Of a stretch of 64,000 nt of DNA, positions 42,891-52,042 are shown piece by piece. Below the pieces are notes generated by a model, which worked only from the letters and a program-made list of their open reading frames with translations, had not been told where the DNA came from and searched no databases. Each line of letters begins with the position of its first letter. Within the stretch, counting starts at the first letter, position 1. Source of the stretch: OMIW01 sp044235645 (GTDB lineage: Bacteria > Bdellovibrionota_C > UBA2361 > OMIW01); the NCBI GenBank assembly GCA_044235645.1, contig JBIIHQ010000001.1:62001-126000 (forward strand). The letters are read 5' to 3'. A program made the translations under genes and the position numbers.

Positions 42891-44126
42891 TCATCCCTGT
42901 TCATCCCAAATGAAGTCATAAAGCTTTTGGAGAAGCAGATTTCTTTCAAAATGCTCGAGATGATACCTCCTTCCCCGACAGCCCAACTCACGCCGTTCCT
43001 CTGGAGCCATCCGATACAGCGACATTATGTTCTTCGCAAGGGCCTTACTATCCTCGGCAGGCCCCACCAGTCCACAACCGATTGTATGATTGATCAGGTG
43101 GCTTACTTCACCGTCCATCGCCAAAACGATCGGTCGACCAGCAGCGATATAAGACATCACTTTTGCTGGTATTGTCGCCTCTAGCAGGTTACTCTTGACT
43201 AAGCATCCTACTAAAACATCAGCCGTCGAGGTGTACCTCGGCATATCAACAACCGGTCGGTGGCCCTCGAAATGGAAGAGTTCGTTGAGCCCGGCTCGAT
43301 CAATCTGGCCCTTGAGCCATGCTAAAGACATTCCATCTCCAACGATCACCCAGAGGACATCATCAAGCCCCTCTTGCTTCAAAATTTTTGCAGCTTCAAT
43401 AATTGTATCAAAAGATTGAGCAGGACTTATATTTCCAGTAAATAGAATCCTGAAGCGACCGGTGAATTTTTCCTGGAGGGAAAAATCTTCGATATCCGTC
43501 TCGTATAGCTTCTCACATGCCTGCGGAATGACAATAATTTTTTTTGCTGATATTCCGGTGGTCGCTATCAGATGTTCTTTCATCCGATTTGAAAGAACAA
43601 TCAGTTTATCGGCCTGTCGATAATGCCAATGAGAAACAAGCGAGGCAATCCAACGAAGAAAACCATTTCTCACGGGTAATACCGAAAAAAGATTTTCCGG
43701 CCAGAGGTCGAGAACGTAGATTGTAAGCTCAATTCGTTTTAATTTAGCTACGATAATCCCCGAAATAGCCATCAGAACTGGTGATAGCTGATAGACAAAT
43801 ACTTTATCAAATCTTTTGAATAGGAAATTAGGAATCTGAAATAGGCTGAAAAAGGGAAATGATATGTAATTGAGGAATATACGGAGATTAGAATTATTCT
43901 TTCTTGGAATCTCGACTGCCCGGTGTATGTGAATGCCATTCTTGATTTGATGACGATTTGTGAACCAAGAATATCCTTCATAAATCTCCCCCTTCGGGTA
44001 ATTTGGGAGACCACACAATACCTCAACCCGGCAGCCTCGCTCGACCAGAAAGTCACAAATATCGTTTATTCGGAAAGATTCGGGCCAAAAGTGTTGGCAG
44101 ACTACGAGCAAATTCTTGTTGGTCAC
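42891..44126 (-). CDS. Family 4 glycosyltransferase (WbuB-like)
   Basis: The 411-residue retaining glycosyltransferase begins NLLVVCQHFWPESFRINDIC, like WbuB/WcaI-type enzymes that use UDP-L-FucNAc or related donors. The acceptor-side loop LCGLPNYPKGEIYEGYSW is family-typical. The C-terminal domain has FTGNISPAQSFDTIIEAA, VIVGDGMSLAWLKGQ and the sugar-nucleotide site AKVMSYIAAGRPIVLAMDGE. The start is set at GTG 44126, because it overlaps the TGA of the upstream methyltransferase as GTGA, which implies translational coupling. Its substrate is probably the L-sugar made by the three genes upstream. Confidence 0.88.
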   Translation of the reverse strand: MTNKNLLVVCQHFWPESFRINDICDFLVERGCRVEVLCGLPNYPKGEIYEGYSWFTNRHQIKNGIHIHRAVEIPRKNNSNLRIFLNYISFPFFSLFQIPNFLFKRFDKVFVYQLSPVLMAISGIIVAKLKRIELTIYVLDLWPENLFSVLPVRNGFLRWIASLVSHWHYRQADKLIVLSNRMKEHLIATTGISAKKIIVIPQACEKLYETDIEDFSLQEKFTGRFRILFTGNISPAQSFDTIIEAAKILKQEGLDDVLWVIVGDGMSLAWLKGQIDRAGLNELFHFEGHRPVVDMPRYTSTADVLVGCLVKSNLLEATIPAKVMSYIAAGRPIVLAMDGEVSHLINHTIGCGLVGPAEDSKALAKNIMSLYRMAPEERRELGCRGRRYHLEHFERNLLLQKLYDFIWDEQG

Positions 44127-44899
44127 TGGGTCGCATTCCTTAGTTCGATCTTTTCGAAAAGGCCGACAAAAATATCGCCATGTCTCCTGCGGGTAGAGCA
44201 AAATCGGAACAGAAAATACCAGAGGTCATGCATTCGCCGGGAGAGAAAACTCATTCTATTTTGAGGAAGATTCTCGTAGGCCTTGAAGCAAAGATTTGTC
44301 AGATCTCGGATGATTGGGGAATAGAATGGGAACCCTGCATACAAAGCATTAAGCGTTCTATAGCCATTTTTTTCCATGAAAGACTCAATCTCACGAACTT
44401 TAAAATTTCTACAGTGTCCGATGTGGACCTCATAGGGACGCATCGTCCCGACTGGAGAGCAAATGATCATGTAGTGATTGTTAACGGTTATTAGTTTACG
44501 AGTCAGGCCCTCCCAATCTTCGATGTGCTCTAAGACATCAAATGCGGTAATTAGATCAAAAGATCGAGCGTAGGAAGATTGCGTAACGTCCTCTGTTGCA
44601 AAGTGAAGATTCCTCTCAGTATGACATCTTCGAGCAGCCTCGATACCCTCGGAGGAAAAATCGAAACCAAAAACCTTGGCCTATGGGTATAATCTCGCCA
44701 TCATTGAGGTCTTGTTTCCAACCCCACAACCAACATCAGCTATGCTATTTATTTTATTTCTGGGTACCTCGCAAAGTAGCGAAGTCAATAGATGATTGAA
44801 CCATCTGCTGCCCGCGCTATGGGACAGATAATCAACCATATTCTCGTTCCAATAGCCGCCGTAATACTCCCGATTGGTCTCCGCACTTGTAGCATTCAT
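44123..44899 (-). pseudogene. SAM methyltransferase gene interrupted by one amber codon
   Basis: The frame starts at 44899 with NREYYGGYWNENMVDYLSH and the SAM-binding IADVGCGVGNKTSMMARLYP. It hits TAG at 44681-44683, then continues in the same frame with AKVFGFDFSSEGIEAARR, LITAFDVLEHIEDWEG and the rest of a methyltransferase to the TGA at 44123. No frame shift is present, so one base change (for example from AAG, CAG or GAG) broke it. The whole would be about 258 residues. The stop falls between the glycine loop and second strand, so the short product cannot act alone. The intact 3' end overlaps the next gene's GTG. Confidence 0.88.
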
Positions 44900-44930
44900 A
44901 TTGAATATCTCCGCTTGTCCCTCCCGTTAG

Positions 44931-46058
44931 CTATTTGCCCCAGACCCGAGAGTTAATTATTTTTGTGTAGCTTTGAATGAGCTTAACGACTTTTAAAGAT
45001 ACATTTTCGTCCTGGTAATCTGGTGGCAGAGGCGCTACTTCAGCAGTCTCGAGAATGGTTCGGGATAAATCAATAGACTGCATGATTTCGCTCGTTGTGA
45101 TACCGCCGACCACAAACGAACCTTTATCGAGGACCTCTGGGCGCTCGGTGGAAGTTCGAAGAGATATCGCACAAAAACCAAGTATAGAACTTTCTTCGGC
45201 CAACGTTCCGCTATCAGAAAGGACGCAAAATGAATCGGACTGCAGGCGATTATAATCAAAGAATCCAAGGGGTTCTATGTTTCTAACCAGTATATGCGGC
45301 GAGTACCCTCTTTTTTTCATCCGATCGCGTGTGCGAGGGTGGGTCGAGAAGATGATGGGCATTCTAAAGTGGTCAGCGATATTGTCGATGGCTGTCATCA
45401 GAGATCGAAAATTGTCCTCATGGTCAATATTTTCCTCTCGATGAGATGAGACAACAATGTAGGATTGAGGCTTTAAGCCCAGTTGGTCGAGGATCGTGCT
45501 TGAACGAATCTTAACTCGATGTTCTCGAAAAATTTCAGCCATTGGCGATCCGGTAACAAATATGTACTCTTTGTGGACCCCCTCGGCGAGAAGATATCGA
45601 CGGGCGTGTTCGGTGTAAGGAAGATTAACGTCAGCTAGATGATCCACTATGCGACGATTTATCTCCTCCGGTAGGTTCTCATCGAAACAACGATTACCAG
45701 CCTCCATGTGAAAAATGGGAATTTTCAGACGTTTAGCAGAAATGGCTGAGAGCGCGCTGTTGGTATCGCCCAGAATTAGAAGTGCCTCAGGACGCTCATT
45801 TTCAAAAAGAGTGTAAGAGCGCGAGATGATATTTCCGATTGTTTCGCCTAAATTGGAACCAACACAGGCGAGGAAATAATCTGGTTTTCGAACTCGTAAC
45901 TCTTGAAAAAATACTTCACTGAGGTTGTAATCCCAATTCTGACCCGTATGGATAAGAAGGTGTTCAAAGTACTTGTCAAACGCTCTGATGGTGGCTGACA
46001 ACTTAATAATCTCAGGTCGAGTTCCGAGGATTGTTGCTACTTTTAACTTCTGGTTCAT
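44931..46058 (-). CDS. UDP-N-acetyl sugar 2-epimerase (WecB family)
   Basis: The 375-residue GT-B-fold enzyme begins KVATILGTRPEIIKLS and contains LLILGDTNSALSAISAKRL, the HMEAGNRCFDENLPEEINRR block, VVSSHREENIDHE and VLSDSGTLAEESSILG. These are WecB/CapG features. With the dehydratase/5-epimerase and reductase upstream it would carry out the last step, C2 epimerisation, of UDP-L-FucNAc or UDP-L-QuiNAc synthesis, as done by FnlC/CapG/WbjD or WbvD. The stop of the reductase gene is 35 bases upstream. The start ATG follows GGGATGAG. Confidence 0.9.
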   Translation of the reverse strand: MNQKLKVATILGTRPEIIKLSATIRAFDKYFEHLLIHTGQNWDYNLSEVFFQELRVRKPDYFLACVGSNLGETIGNIISRSYTLFENERPEALLILGDTNSALSAISAKRLKIPIFHMEAGNRCFDENLPEEINRRIVDHLADVNLPYTEHARRYLLAEGVHKEYIFVTGSPMAEIFREHRVKIRSSTILDQLGLKPQSYIVVSSHREENIDHEDNFRSLMTAIDNIADHFRMPIIFSTHPRTRDRMKKRGYSPHILVRNIEPLGFFDYNRLQSDSFCVLSDSGTLAEESSILGFCAISLRTSTERPEVLDKGSFVVGGITTSEIMQSIDLSRTILETAEVAPLPPDYQDENVSLKVVKLIQSYTKIINSRVWGK

Positions 46059-46093
46059 GGTAAACTCATCCCTTACTATTCCGCTTCTCGAAC

Positions 46094-46948
46094 CTAATAA
46101 AACTGATAGGTGTACAAGCTGCGGTGCGAATCTATCCAGTGTCGCATCCCTTCTATCATTTCTGGATACGTTGGGACTTGAAAATTAAAGTCGGACCGAG
46201 TGTTGATTAAGGTTTTATCGGTTCTTGGCTCTGCCAATGGCTCAATACTGATGTGTGATCGATTAAAAGCCTCTCTAAACAAACAAAGCAAATTAAACTT
46301 GGAAATATTCTGACTTGGCACGAGGTGGTATAAACCTGAGAGTCGTTGCTCGATAGCTGCAGCGATCCCCTCAGCAAGTTGAATCGTCGTTATTCCATTC
46401 CACATAACATTCGTGTAGCCCTGAATTCCAGAGCGTTGTCTCATAAACCAGTGGAAGAGACTAATCCCTGAATTTTGAACCTCTGGACCGATAATTGACA
46501 TCCGAAAGGTCAAATCTTTGCCATTAACGACTTCTCCTAACCCTTTGGAGCGAGCATAAAAGGATTGACCATCAAGCGGTGAGTTTTCGGCATAAGGCGC
46601 GTTATAACCTGAGAAAACGCAGTCCGTACTGAGATGAATGATCCGGGTATCAGTCTCTCGATAGCGATACGCAAGGTGTTGTGGAAAAAAAGAATTGATG
46701 TAGGTTGCCCGATCCTTGCGCTGATCGCTCTGCTTAATCAAAATGCCAATGCAATTTATCACTACATCGTAATGACGCCTGTTGAGGAACTCATTGAACT
46801 TCTGCTCATCAGTAACATCGATGATGTAAGTGTCGAGGTCGATTGAATGTCTTGCTGATAGTGTTTCGACGTCATATCCCTTTTCTCGCAGAGCTAAAGT
46901 TATGACATGGCCCGCCATTCCGCCAGATCCAAGAACTAGCAGTCTCAT
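46094..46948 (-). CDS. RmlD-like sugar nucleotide 4-reductase
   Basis: This 284-residue SDR protein begins RLLVLGSGGMAGHVITLAL (Rossmann loop) and has INCIGI, STDCVFSGYNAPYAENSPLDG and the Tyr-Lys pair in FYARSKGLGE, as in dTDP-4-dehydrorhamnose reductase RmlD. It starts with an ATGA overlap on the dehydratase stop, so the two are coupled. In FucNAc pathways the 4-reductase is usually the longer, cupin-bearing FnlB/CapF type (about 370 residues); an RmlD-like protein is the choice of the L-QuiNAc pathway (WbvR). The length and sequence here favour the latter, though not decisively. Confidence 0.85.
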   Translation of the reverse strand: MRLLVLGSGGMAGHVITLALREKGYDVETLSARHSIDLDTYIIDVTDEQKFNEFLNRRHYDVVINCIGILIKQSDQRKDRATYINSFFPQHLAYRYRETDTRIIHLSTDCVFSGYNAPYAENSPLDGQSFYARSKGLGEVVNGKDLTFRMSIIGPEVQNSGISLFHWFMRQRSGIQGYTNVMWNGITTIQLAEGIAAAIEQRLSGLYHLVPSQNISKFNLLCLFREAFNRSHISIEPLAEPRTDKTLINTRSDFNFQVPTYPEMIEGMRHWIDSHRSLYTYQFY

Positions 46949-47973
46949 ACAGGTTCCCCTTTTAACCCTTCCAATTCTCTCTTTATATAATCAGTGGTCT
47001 TCAACTTTTCGATTACTCCATCTATATCTAGCTGCTCGGTGTTATGGGAGGTATACTCCTCAATACTGTTTGGGACCTCACTGCCGGCAATAAAGTACTT
47101 ATCATAGTTGAGGTCCCTGTTATCAGCAGGAACTCGGAAATAGTGGCTGAGTTCGACACTCTTCGCTCTTTCTTCTCGCGTTAGCAGTGTTTCATGAGCC
47201 TTCTCACCATGGCGGGTCCCAATTGAACGAATATCGATCTTCTTGCCGAAAAGAGAGGCGAGAGCAAGAGCTAGATTACCAATCGTGCTAGCTGGTGATT
47301 TTTGGACAAATAGGTCTCCCTGTCTTGCATGCTGAAAAGCAAATAAAACTAGATCGATCGCTTCATCAAGATTCATAAGGAAGCGAGTCATTTTTGGATC
47401 AGTGACTGTTAGAGGCCTGCCCGCTCTAATTTGCTCGACAAATAACGGAACAACTGAACCTCGAGAGGCCAAAACATTTCCGTATCGCGTGCAACAAATG
47501 GTAGTTTTCTCGGGGTCAACATTACGAGCCCGGGCAACGATGACCTTCTCCATCATGGCCTTTGAGGTTCCCATTGCGTTTATCGGATAGGCAGCTTTAT
47601 CGGTAGAGAGGCATACAACTTTTCTTACCCCGGCATCAATTGCCGCTGTTAGAACGTTGTCCGTTCCAATTACATTGGTTCGAACGGCCTCCATCGGAAA
47701 AAACTCGCAGGATGGGACCTGCTTTAAAGCGGCGGCATGGAAAAGGTAGTCGACCCCTTTCATCGCGTCACGGACACTATCAAGATTGCGGACGTCTCCT
47801 ATGTAAAATTTAACCTTTTCACTTCTTAACTCTCTCCGCATATCATCTTGCTTCTTCTCATCGCGGGAAAAAATTCGGATTTCAGTTGATGAGGTTTTTA
47901 GGAATCTGTTGAGGACAGCATTTCCGAACGAGCCAGTCCCGCCAGTAATCAAAAGGATTTTACCGTCAAACAT
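46945..47973 (-). CDS. UDP-GlcNAc 4,6-dehydratase/5-epimerase (CapE/FnlA/WbjB type)
   Basis: This 342-residue SDR enzyme converts UDP-GlcNAc to UDP-2-acetamido-2,6-dideoxy-beta-L-arabino-hexos-4-ulose. The motifs are ILLITGGTGSFGNAVL, IFSRDEKKQDDMRREL, LSTDKAAYPINAMGTSKAMM (catalytic region with Tyr and Lys) and CCTRYGNVLASRGSV. The ATG at 47973 follows AGGATCCTTT; the frame opens 12 codons earlier without a better start. It heads the operon leading to the reductase, 2-epimerase, methyltransferase remnant and GT4 gene. The sequence AGGATCCTTTATG is nearly the same as the start context of the next GT2 gene. Confidence 0.92.
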   Translation of the reverse strand: MFDGKILLITGGTGSFGNAVLNRFLKTSSTEIRIFSRDEKKQDDMRRELRSEKVKFYIGDVRNLDSVRDAMKGVDYLFHAAALKQVPSCEFFPMEAVRTNVIGTDNVLTAAIDAGVRKVVCLSTDKAAYPINAMGTSKAMMEKVIVARARNVDPEKTTICCTRYGNVLASRGSVVPLFVEQIRAGRPLTVTDPKMTRFLMNLDEAIDLVLFAFQHARQGDLFVQKSPASTIGNLALALASLFGKKIDIRSIGTRHGEKAHETLLTREERAKSVELSHYFRVPADNRDLNYDKYFIAGSEVPNSIEEYTSHNTEQLDIDGVIEKLKTTDYIKRELEGLKGEPV

Positions 47974-48529
47974 AAAGGATCCTAGTTTGATGCTGATATT
48001 TGTCGTCAAAATTGATTTGGTCCGGCTTTGCCCTCACCTGCTCATGTCGATCCAGGGGGAGGTTAGCGTAGACGAGGGGAAAATCTCAAGGGGGATAGTC
48101 TGGACAGATCCTTCATATTCGGGGCAAAAAACAATAATTCTTCGTAGAAGAAGGAAAAGAGCGACACGGAGTAAAACGACCTCCTAGACTCTTGATGAAG
48201 GGTTAAAAATATACGGCGTTTGTTTGAGGGTGGGTGTTTCGGTGTACAAACACACATCGATTGGGTCTTAAATTTGACAAGTTTTGGTCTGGCAGCGCAA
48301 GAGGTGGCCAAAATTCGGAGGGGATGTCAAGTCAAGTAAGCATTCACGTGAAATTCACGCTGCTAAGCGGGTTGCTGAGGGAGACGTAATGCATGGTTCG
48401 GCCCCTTTGCTTTAGATCGATCAAGTAAGGAGATCTCAACGGGTAAAGGGAGAAATTGGTTGAGTGAAAGGGCTATCTCGATCCCGACAATAAGATTAAA
48501 AATGTTGGGTCTGGTCGAGGATAATACTG
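47974..48529. other. 556-base spacer without a recognised gene
   Basis: It separates the sugar-nucleotide operon from the GT2 gene on the same strand. Short frames on both strands have no supporting features. The part nearest 47974 should contain the promoter of the operon. No repeat was seen. Confidence 0.35.
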
Positions 48530-49549
48530 TCATGGCTTTCCATATCTGATGTACCTTTGTAAAGGCTCTCGAGGCACGTTCATCACGTCGAGAGTAATTG
48601 CCGCTAAAAGAAGTTGCATACCCACGATTATTGGCAGAACCGCGAACATAATGGTCCCTGTTGGTGTGGGAACTGGAACGGCCATGTTTTGAAGCCAGTG
48701 ATATCCGCCGAAAAGAATGCCGAACGCGAGGCAAGCGAGTCCCGCCAACAGCTCAAGTGAACACACATTAAAATCGCGAAGCAGGTAGTTATATGCAAGC
48801 CGCTTAATCACCCTCTTGAGGTGTTTGATGGGAAACTCCCGGAGCACTTTACCGATCTTGAGGTTACTCTCCTCATCAGCATAAACTGCCTTCATGGGAA
48901 CGTCGCGAACGACCGCTCTGATGGTATTGAGTCGAAAGAGAATATCGCTCTCGAAAAAGTATCGCTGATCAATCTTCTGTAAAGGGAGGAGAGAGAGGGC
49001 AGTCGCATGAATGGCCGTAAATCCATTGGTGGGGTCCATCACTGACCAGTAGCCGCTCGACATCTTGCTGATGAATGAGAGAGCGGTATTACCGACAAGT
49101 CGCAGAGTGGGCATCCCCTCAAGATTCTCAGGAGAAAAAAAGCGATTTCCCTTCGTGTAGTCAGCATCCCCGTTTACGAGAGGAGCAATCAATACCGGAA
49201 TCAAAGAAGGATCCATCTGTCCATCGCCATCGAGCTTGACCACGATATCACACTCATCTGTAAGCGCTCGGGCATACCCGGTCATGGTTGCCCCACCAAC
49301 TCCGAGGTTTTTCTCGTTGAAAAGAACCGTAACTCGCGGATCTCGACATTCTGACCGCACGAAGTTGCCACTCCCCACGGGACAGCGGTCGTCTACGACG
49401 TATATCTTGTGGACTTGGGGGCCTATCTTCGCGATCACCCCCATGATGTGATCACGAACCTTGAAGCAGGGGATGACGACACCGACCTTACTATCGCCCT
49501 GGAGAGCAGATTGAAAACGATTCGTAGGCGGTAATTTCGCGAGCTGCAT
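48530..49549 (-). CDS. Polyprenyl-phosphate glycosyltransferase (DPM1-like GT2)
   Basis: The 339-residue protein has VGVVIPCFKVRDHIMGVIAK, IYVVDDRCPVGSGNF, the acidic site VKLDGDGQMDPSLI and KGNRFFSPENLEGMPTLRLV, as in membrane-linked DPM1-like enzymes. Two hydrophobic segments lie near the C-terminus (LLAGLACLAFGILFGG and IMFAVLPIIVGMQLLLAAIT). It would transfer a sugar from a nucleotide donor to a lipid phosphate at the inner face of the membrane. The ATG is preceded by CCGGATCCTTT. No substrate can be assigned. Confidence 0.87.
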   Translation of the reverse strand: MQLAKLPPTNRFQSALQGDSKVGVVIPCFKVRDHIMGVIAKIGPQVHKIYVVDDRCPVGSGNFVRSECRDPRVTVLFNEKNLGVGGATMTGYARALTDECDIVVKLDGDGQMDPSLIPVLIAPLVNGDADYTKGNRFFSPENLEGMPTLRLVGNTALSFISKMSSGYWSVMDPTNGFTAIHATALSLLPLQKIDQRYFFESDILFRLNTIRAVVRDVPMKAVYADEESNLKIGKVLREFPIKHLKRVIKRLAYNYLLRDFNVCSLELLAGLACLAFGILFGGYHWLQNMAVPVPTPTGTIMFAVLPIIVGMQLLLAAITLDVMNVPREPLQRYIRYGKP

Positions 49550-49947
49550 AAAGGATCCGGAACGAGCGGTTTAGCCAAAGACTGGCGACAGTTTACCAAA
49601 GCTGAGAAATGAAACATAGCCAACAACGGAGCTCGGTGCTTGGGTTCATTTAATCCAATCCAAAGACGAATTACGGCTCTTGCGTGAGGCACATGACACC
49701 TTTTTGACAGGCATCGAGCCGACCTCCTATGATTATCTCACACCATGGGAGTCAAGTAATCGAACTGATTGGGGTTTGGATGTCTTAAGTGGGGAGGGTA
49801 ATTGCCCCTGGCTATGGCATGGGTAGCCCGCGGCGAGAGCCATCCCCGGCTCAATCAGTCCCAATATATTGGTATACTTGCTCACTCGATGCCCCTGCTT
49901 ATTATCATCGGCGGTGATTACTTAATTTAGGTTTGAGAGGGCAATCA
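49550..49947. other. 398-base spacer, divergent promoter region
   Basis: It separates the minus-strand GT2 gene from the plus-strand membrane protein gene, so both promoters should lie here. No gene or repeat was recognised. Confidence 0.35.
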
Positions 49948-51903
49948 ATGAGCAATGAGAGGCGAACAATCTTAGTCGCCGTTGGGATTTCGACGCTGGT
50001 TTTTGCTTTAATCGTCTCGTTACGGATCAGCGGCTCTTCCATCTCGATGTGGTATGCCTACCTCGCTAAGACGGGCTCCCCCAAGCAGCATGTACTTATC
50101 GGCGAGCCTCGTGCGATACGAAGTGATGAATGGCTCGTAAGCACTCCCACGATGTTAGCCTATGCAGAGCACCTAAACTCAAAAACCCCGAAACCTGACA
50201 TCGCAGATTTTGCTGGTGCTCCTGGTTCCGAAATTTTAATGAACCAGCCCGTTGACCACTATGTCAGCATTTTTCGCCCCCAGCTGTGGGGCTTCTTTTT
50301 TTTGGATAAAGAGCATGCATTCTCATTTTACTGGGCGAGCAAGGTAGTCGGCTTATTGTTAGTCTTTTTTATAGTTCTATTTTTGCTCACAGAATCGACT
50401 GCTATCGCCCTTGCAGGGTCCACCTGGTTTTTCCTATCAAGTTTTGTCCAGTGGTGGTTCTCAACCTCACTGCCCGAGATGATTACCTCAGCTCTTATCG
50501 CCACGCTGGGAGCCTGGATGATTACCTCAAGCCATCGCGTCAGTTTCGCAGCTCTCGGTTTTTTCGCAATCATACTTGGGGTTATTAACTTTGTAATGTT
50601 TGTTTATCCACCATTTCTTGTGCCTGTTGCACATGCCTGTCTCGGTTTGCTTGTATGTTTAATTCTTCATAGGGGTTTTATTCCGCGAGATTTGTGGCTA
50701 TCTCGGGTAGCAATTCTTTTTTTGGCTGGAATAGCTTGCCTCATCGTTTTTTGCGGCATTTGGGACGATATAGCTGAAGTTATTAATGCAGTTCGAAAGA
50801 CTGAGTACCCAGGACAACGAGTTTCTAGTCCCGGTTCTTACCCCTTTTCCCGATATCTAGCCCAATGGGGCGATGTTTTTTTTAGCGAGGCAAGATTTCC
50901 CCCTCAATTTGGAAATGTATGTGAGGCATCTGGATTCTTACTCCTCTGGCCGATTGTCATCCCATACTTTATCTGGGGGAACGTGAAGGGGTGGATTAGT
51001 CGGCGAGATTTACTGGTGCTGACACCACTCGTCCTTCCTCTTCTGGTTCATGGCGCGTGGATGTCCATTTCAGTTCCCAGTTGGCTGTCAAAGACCTTGG
51101 GGCTTACATTATCACCTCCAGCGCGAACACTTGTTGGGCCTGGGATATTAAATGTGGTGATATTATCGATGGCATCAGCCTCCGCGCTCAAGATTCATCG
51201 GGGGCGAGATTATCCGATTACCTTGGGTGCTTTGGTCGTCTTTGTGGCAATTTTAGTCGGATGGAAGACTGAATCATCTGTTCAGGGCTTTTTCTCTTCG
51301 GCGGAACTTTCATTGGTAAGCATTGCGATAGCGAGCTCGCTCGTGGGCCTTGTTACGGCACGTCCCATTCTTTTTTGGATCCCGATTATATTCTTGGTTG
51401 TCCCGAACATTTGGATAAATCCGATAACCCGAGGACTATCTCCGCTTCTTGGGAATCCTCTGGTAAAAAAGGCGAAAACAGTTCGCCGCCAAGACCCCCA
51501 TGCCCGGTGGGCGGTCTATGGTGACTTGGTTTACGCCAATTTGTTAAAAGTCGCTGGCGTGCGAGTTTTTAATGGTTTGTCGTATGTGCCTCGTATGACT
51601 GATTATTTAGTTTTGGATGATGCCCAAGTCTACACGAGTGTTTATAACCGGTATGCGAAGATTGGGCTCCAAAGTCCGCAGGGATTGGACCCGTCAAGGT
51701 TTAGTCTTATTCAAGCGGACACCGTTATTGCCCGAATTCACCCCTGTGACCAGGCACTGCAAAAAATTGGTGTTCGGTACCTTGTATTTTCATATAAACC
51801 ACAAGAGTACGAGATGTCATGCTTGCAGCCAATCCACAAAGGGAAAATAGGAGGCCAATTCTACCTATTTAGATTTCGCAACGATCATCAAGCAACCGAT
51901 TGA
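49948..51903 (+). CDS. Large polytopic membrane protein of unknown function
   Basis: The 651-residue product has about 14 hydrophobic segments. After the first, a conserved-looking loop reads GEPRAIRSDEWLVSTPTM, with acidic residues of a type that act as base in GT-C enzymes; similar large proteins with an R.IRSDEW loop occur in many bacteria without known activity. The C-terminal 140 residues are soluble (WAVYGDLVYANLLKVAGVRV; GVRYLVFSYKP), like the tails of DUF2298 and YfhO-type proteins. The ATG at 49948 follows GAGAGGGC and is preferred over TTG 49933. Given its location it may act in surface-glycan assembly. Confidence 0.6.
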   Translation: MSNERRTILVAVGISTLVFALIVSLRISGSSISMWYAYLAKTGSPKQHVLIGEPRAIRSDEWLVSTPTMLAYAEHLNSKTPKPDIADFAGAPGSEILMNQPVDHYVSIFRPQLWGFFFLDKEHAFSFYWASKVVGLLLVFFIVLFLLTESTAIALAGSTWFFLSSFVQWWFSTSLPEMITSALIATLGAWMITSSHRVSFAALGFFAIILGVINFVMFVYPPFLVPVAHACLGLLVCLILHRGFIPRDLWLSRVAILFLAGIACLIVFCGIWDDIAEVINAVRKTEYPGQRVSSPGSYPFSRYLAQWGDVFFSEARFPPQFGNVCEASGFLLLWPIVIPYFIWGNVKGWISRRDLLVLTPLVLPLLVHGAWMSISVPSWLSKTLGLTLSPPARTLVGPGILNVVILSMASASALKIHRGRDYPITLGALVVFVAILVGWKTESSVQGFFSSAELSLVSIAIASSLVGLVTARPILFWIPIIFLVVPNIWINPITRGLSPLLGNPLVKKAKTVRRQDPHARWAVYGDLVYANLLKVAGVRVFNGLSYVPRMTDYLVLDDAQVYTSVYNRYAKIGLQSPQGLDPSRFSLIQADTVIARIHPCDQALQKIGVRYLVFSYKPQEYEMSCLQPIHKGKIGGQFYLFRFRNDHQATD

Positions 51904-51998
51904 GCAAGGACTCATGGCCCAGGGGCGCTTGCACCCGAGACTTTTAAAGAACGAGGTGACCGGCTTTCGCTAGAAGTGATGTCAAGAGAATGGAATTC

Positions 51999-52025
51999 GG
52001 GGGCGCGTCAGCTATCGGCGCCCCC
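51999..52025. terminator. GC-rich hairpin between convergent genes, candidate bidirectional terminator
   Basis: GGGGGCGC (51999-52006) pairs perfectly with GCGCCCCC (52018-52025) around an 11-base loop, in the 139-base gap between two convergent genes. Its position suits termination on both strands, but neither side has a T tract. Confidence 0.5.
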
Positions 52026-52042
52026 GATCAAGGCCTTGCCCC

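Noticed and set aside
48363..48734. 123-codon minus-strand frame at the GT2 3' end
   Set aside because: It overlaps the GT2 gene in another frame and has basic low-complexity sequence only.
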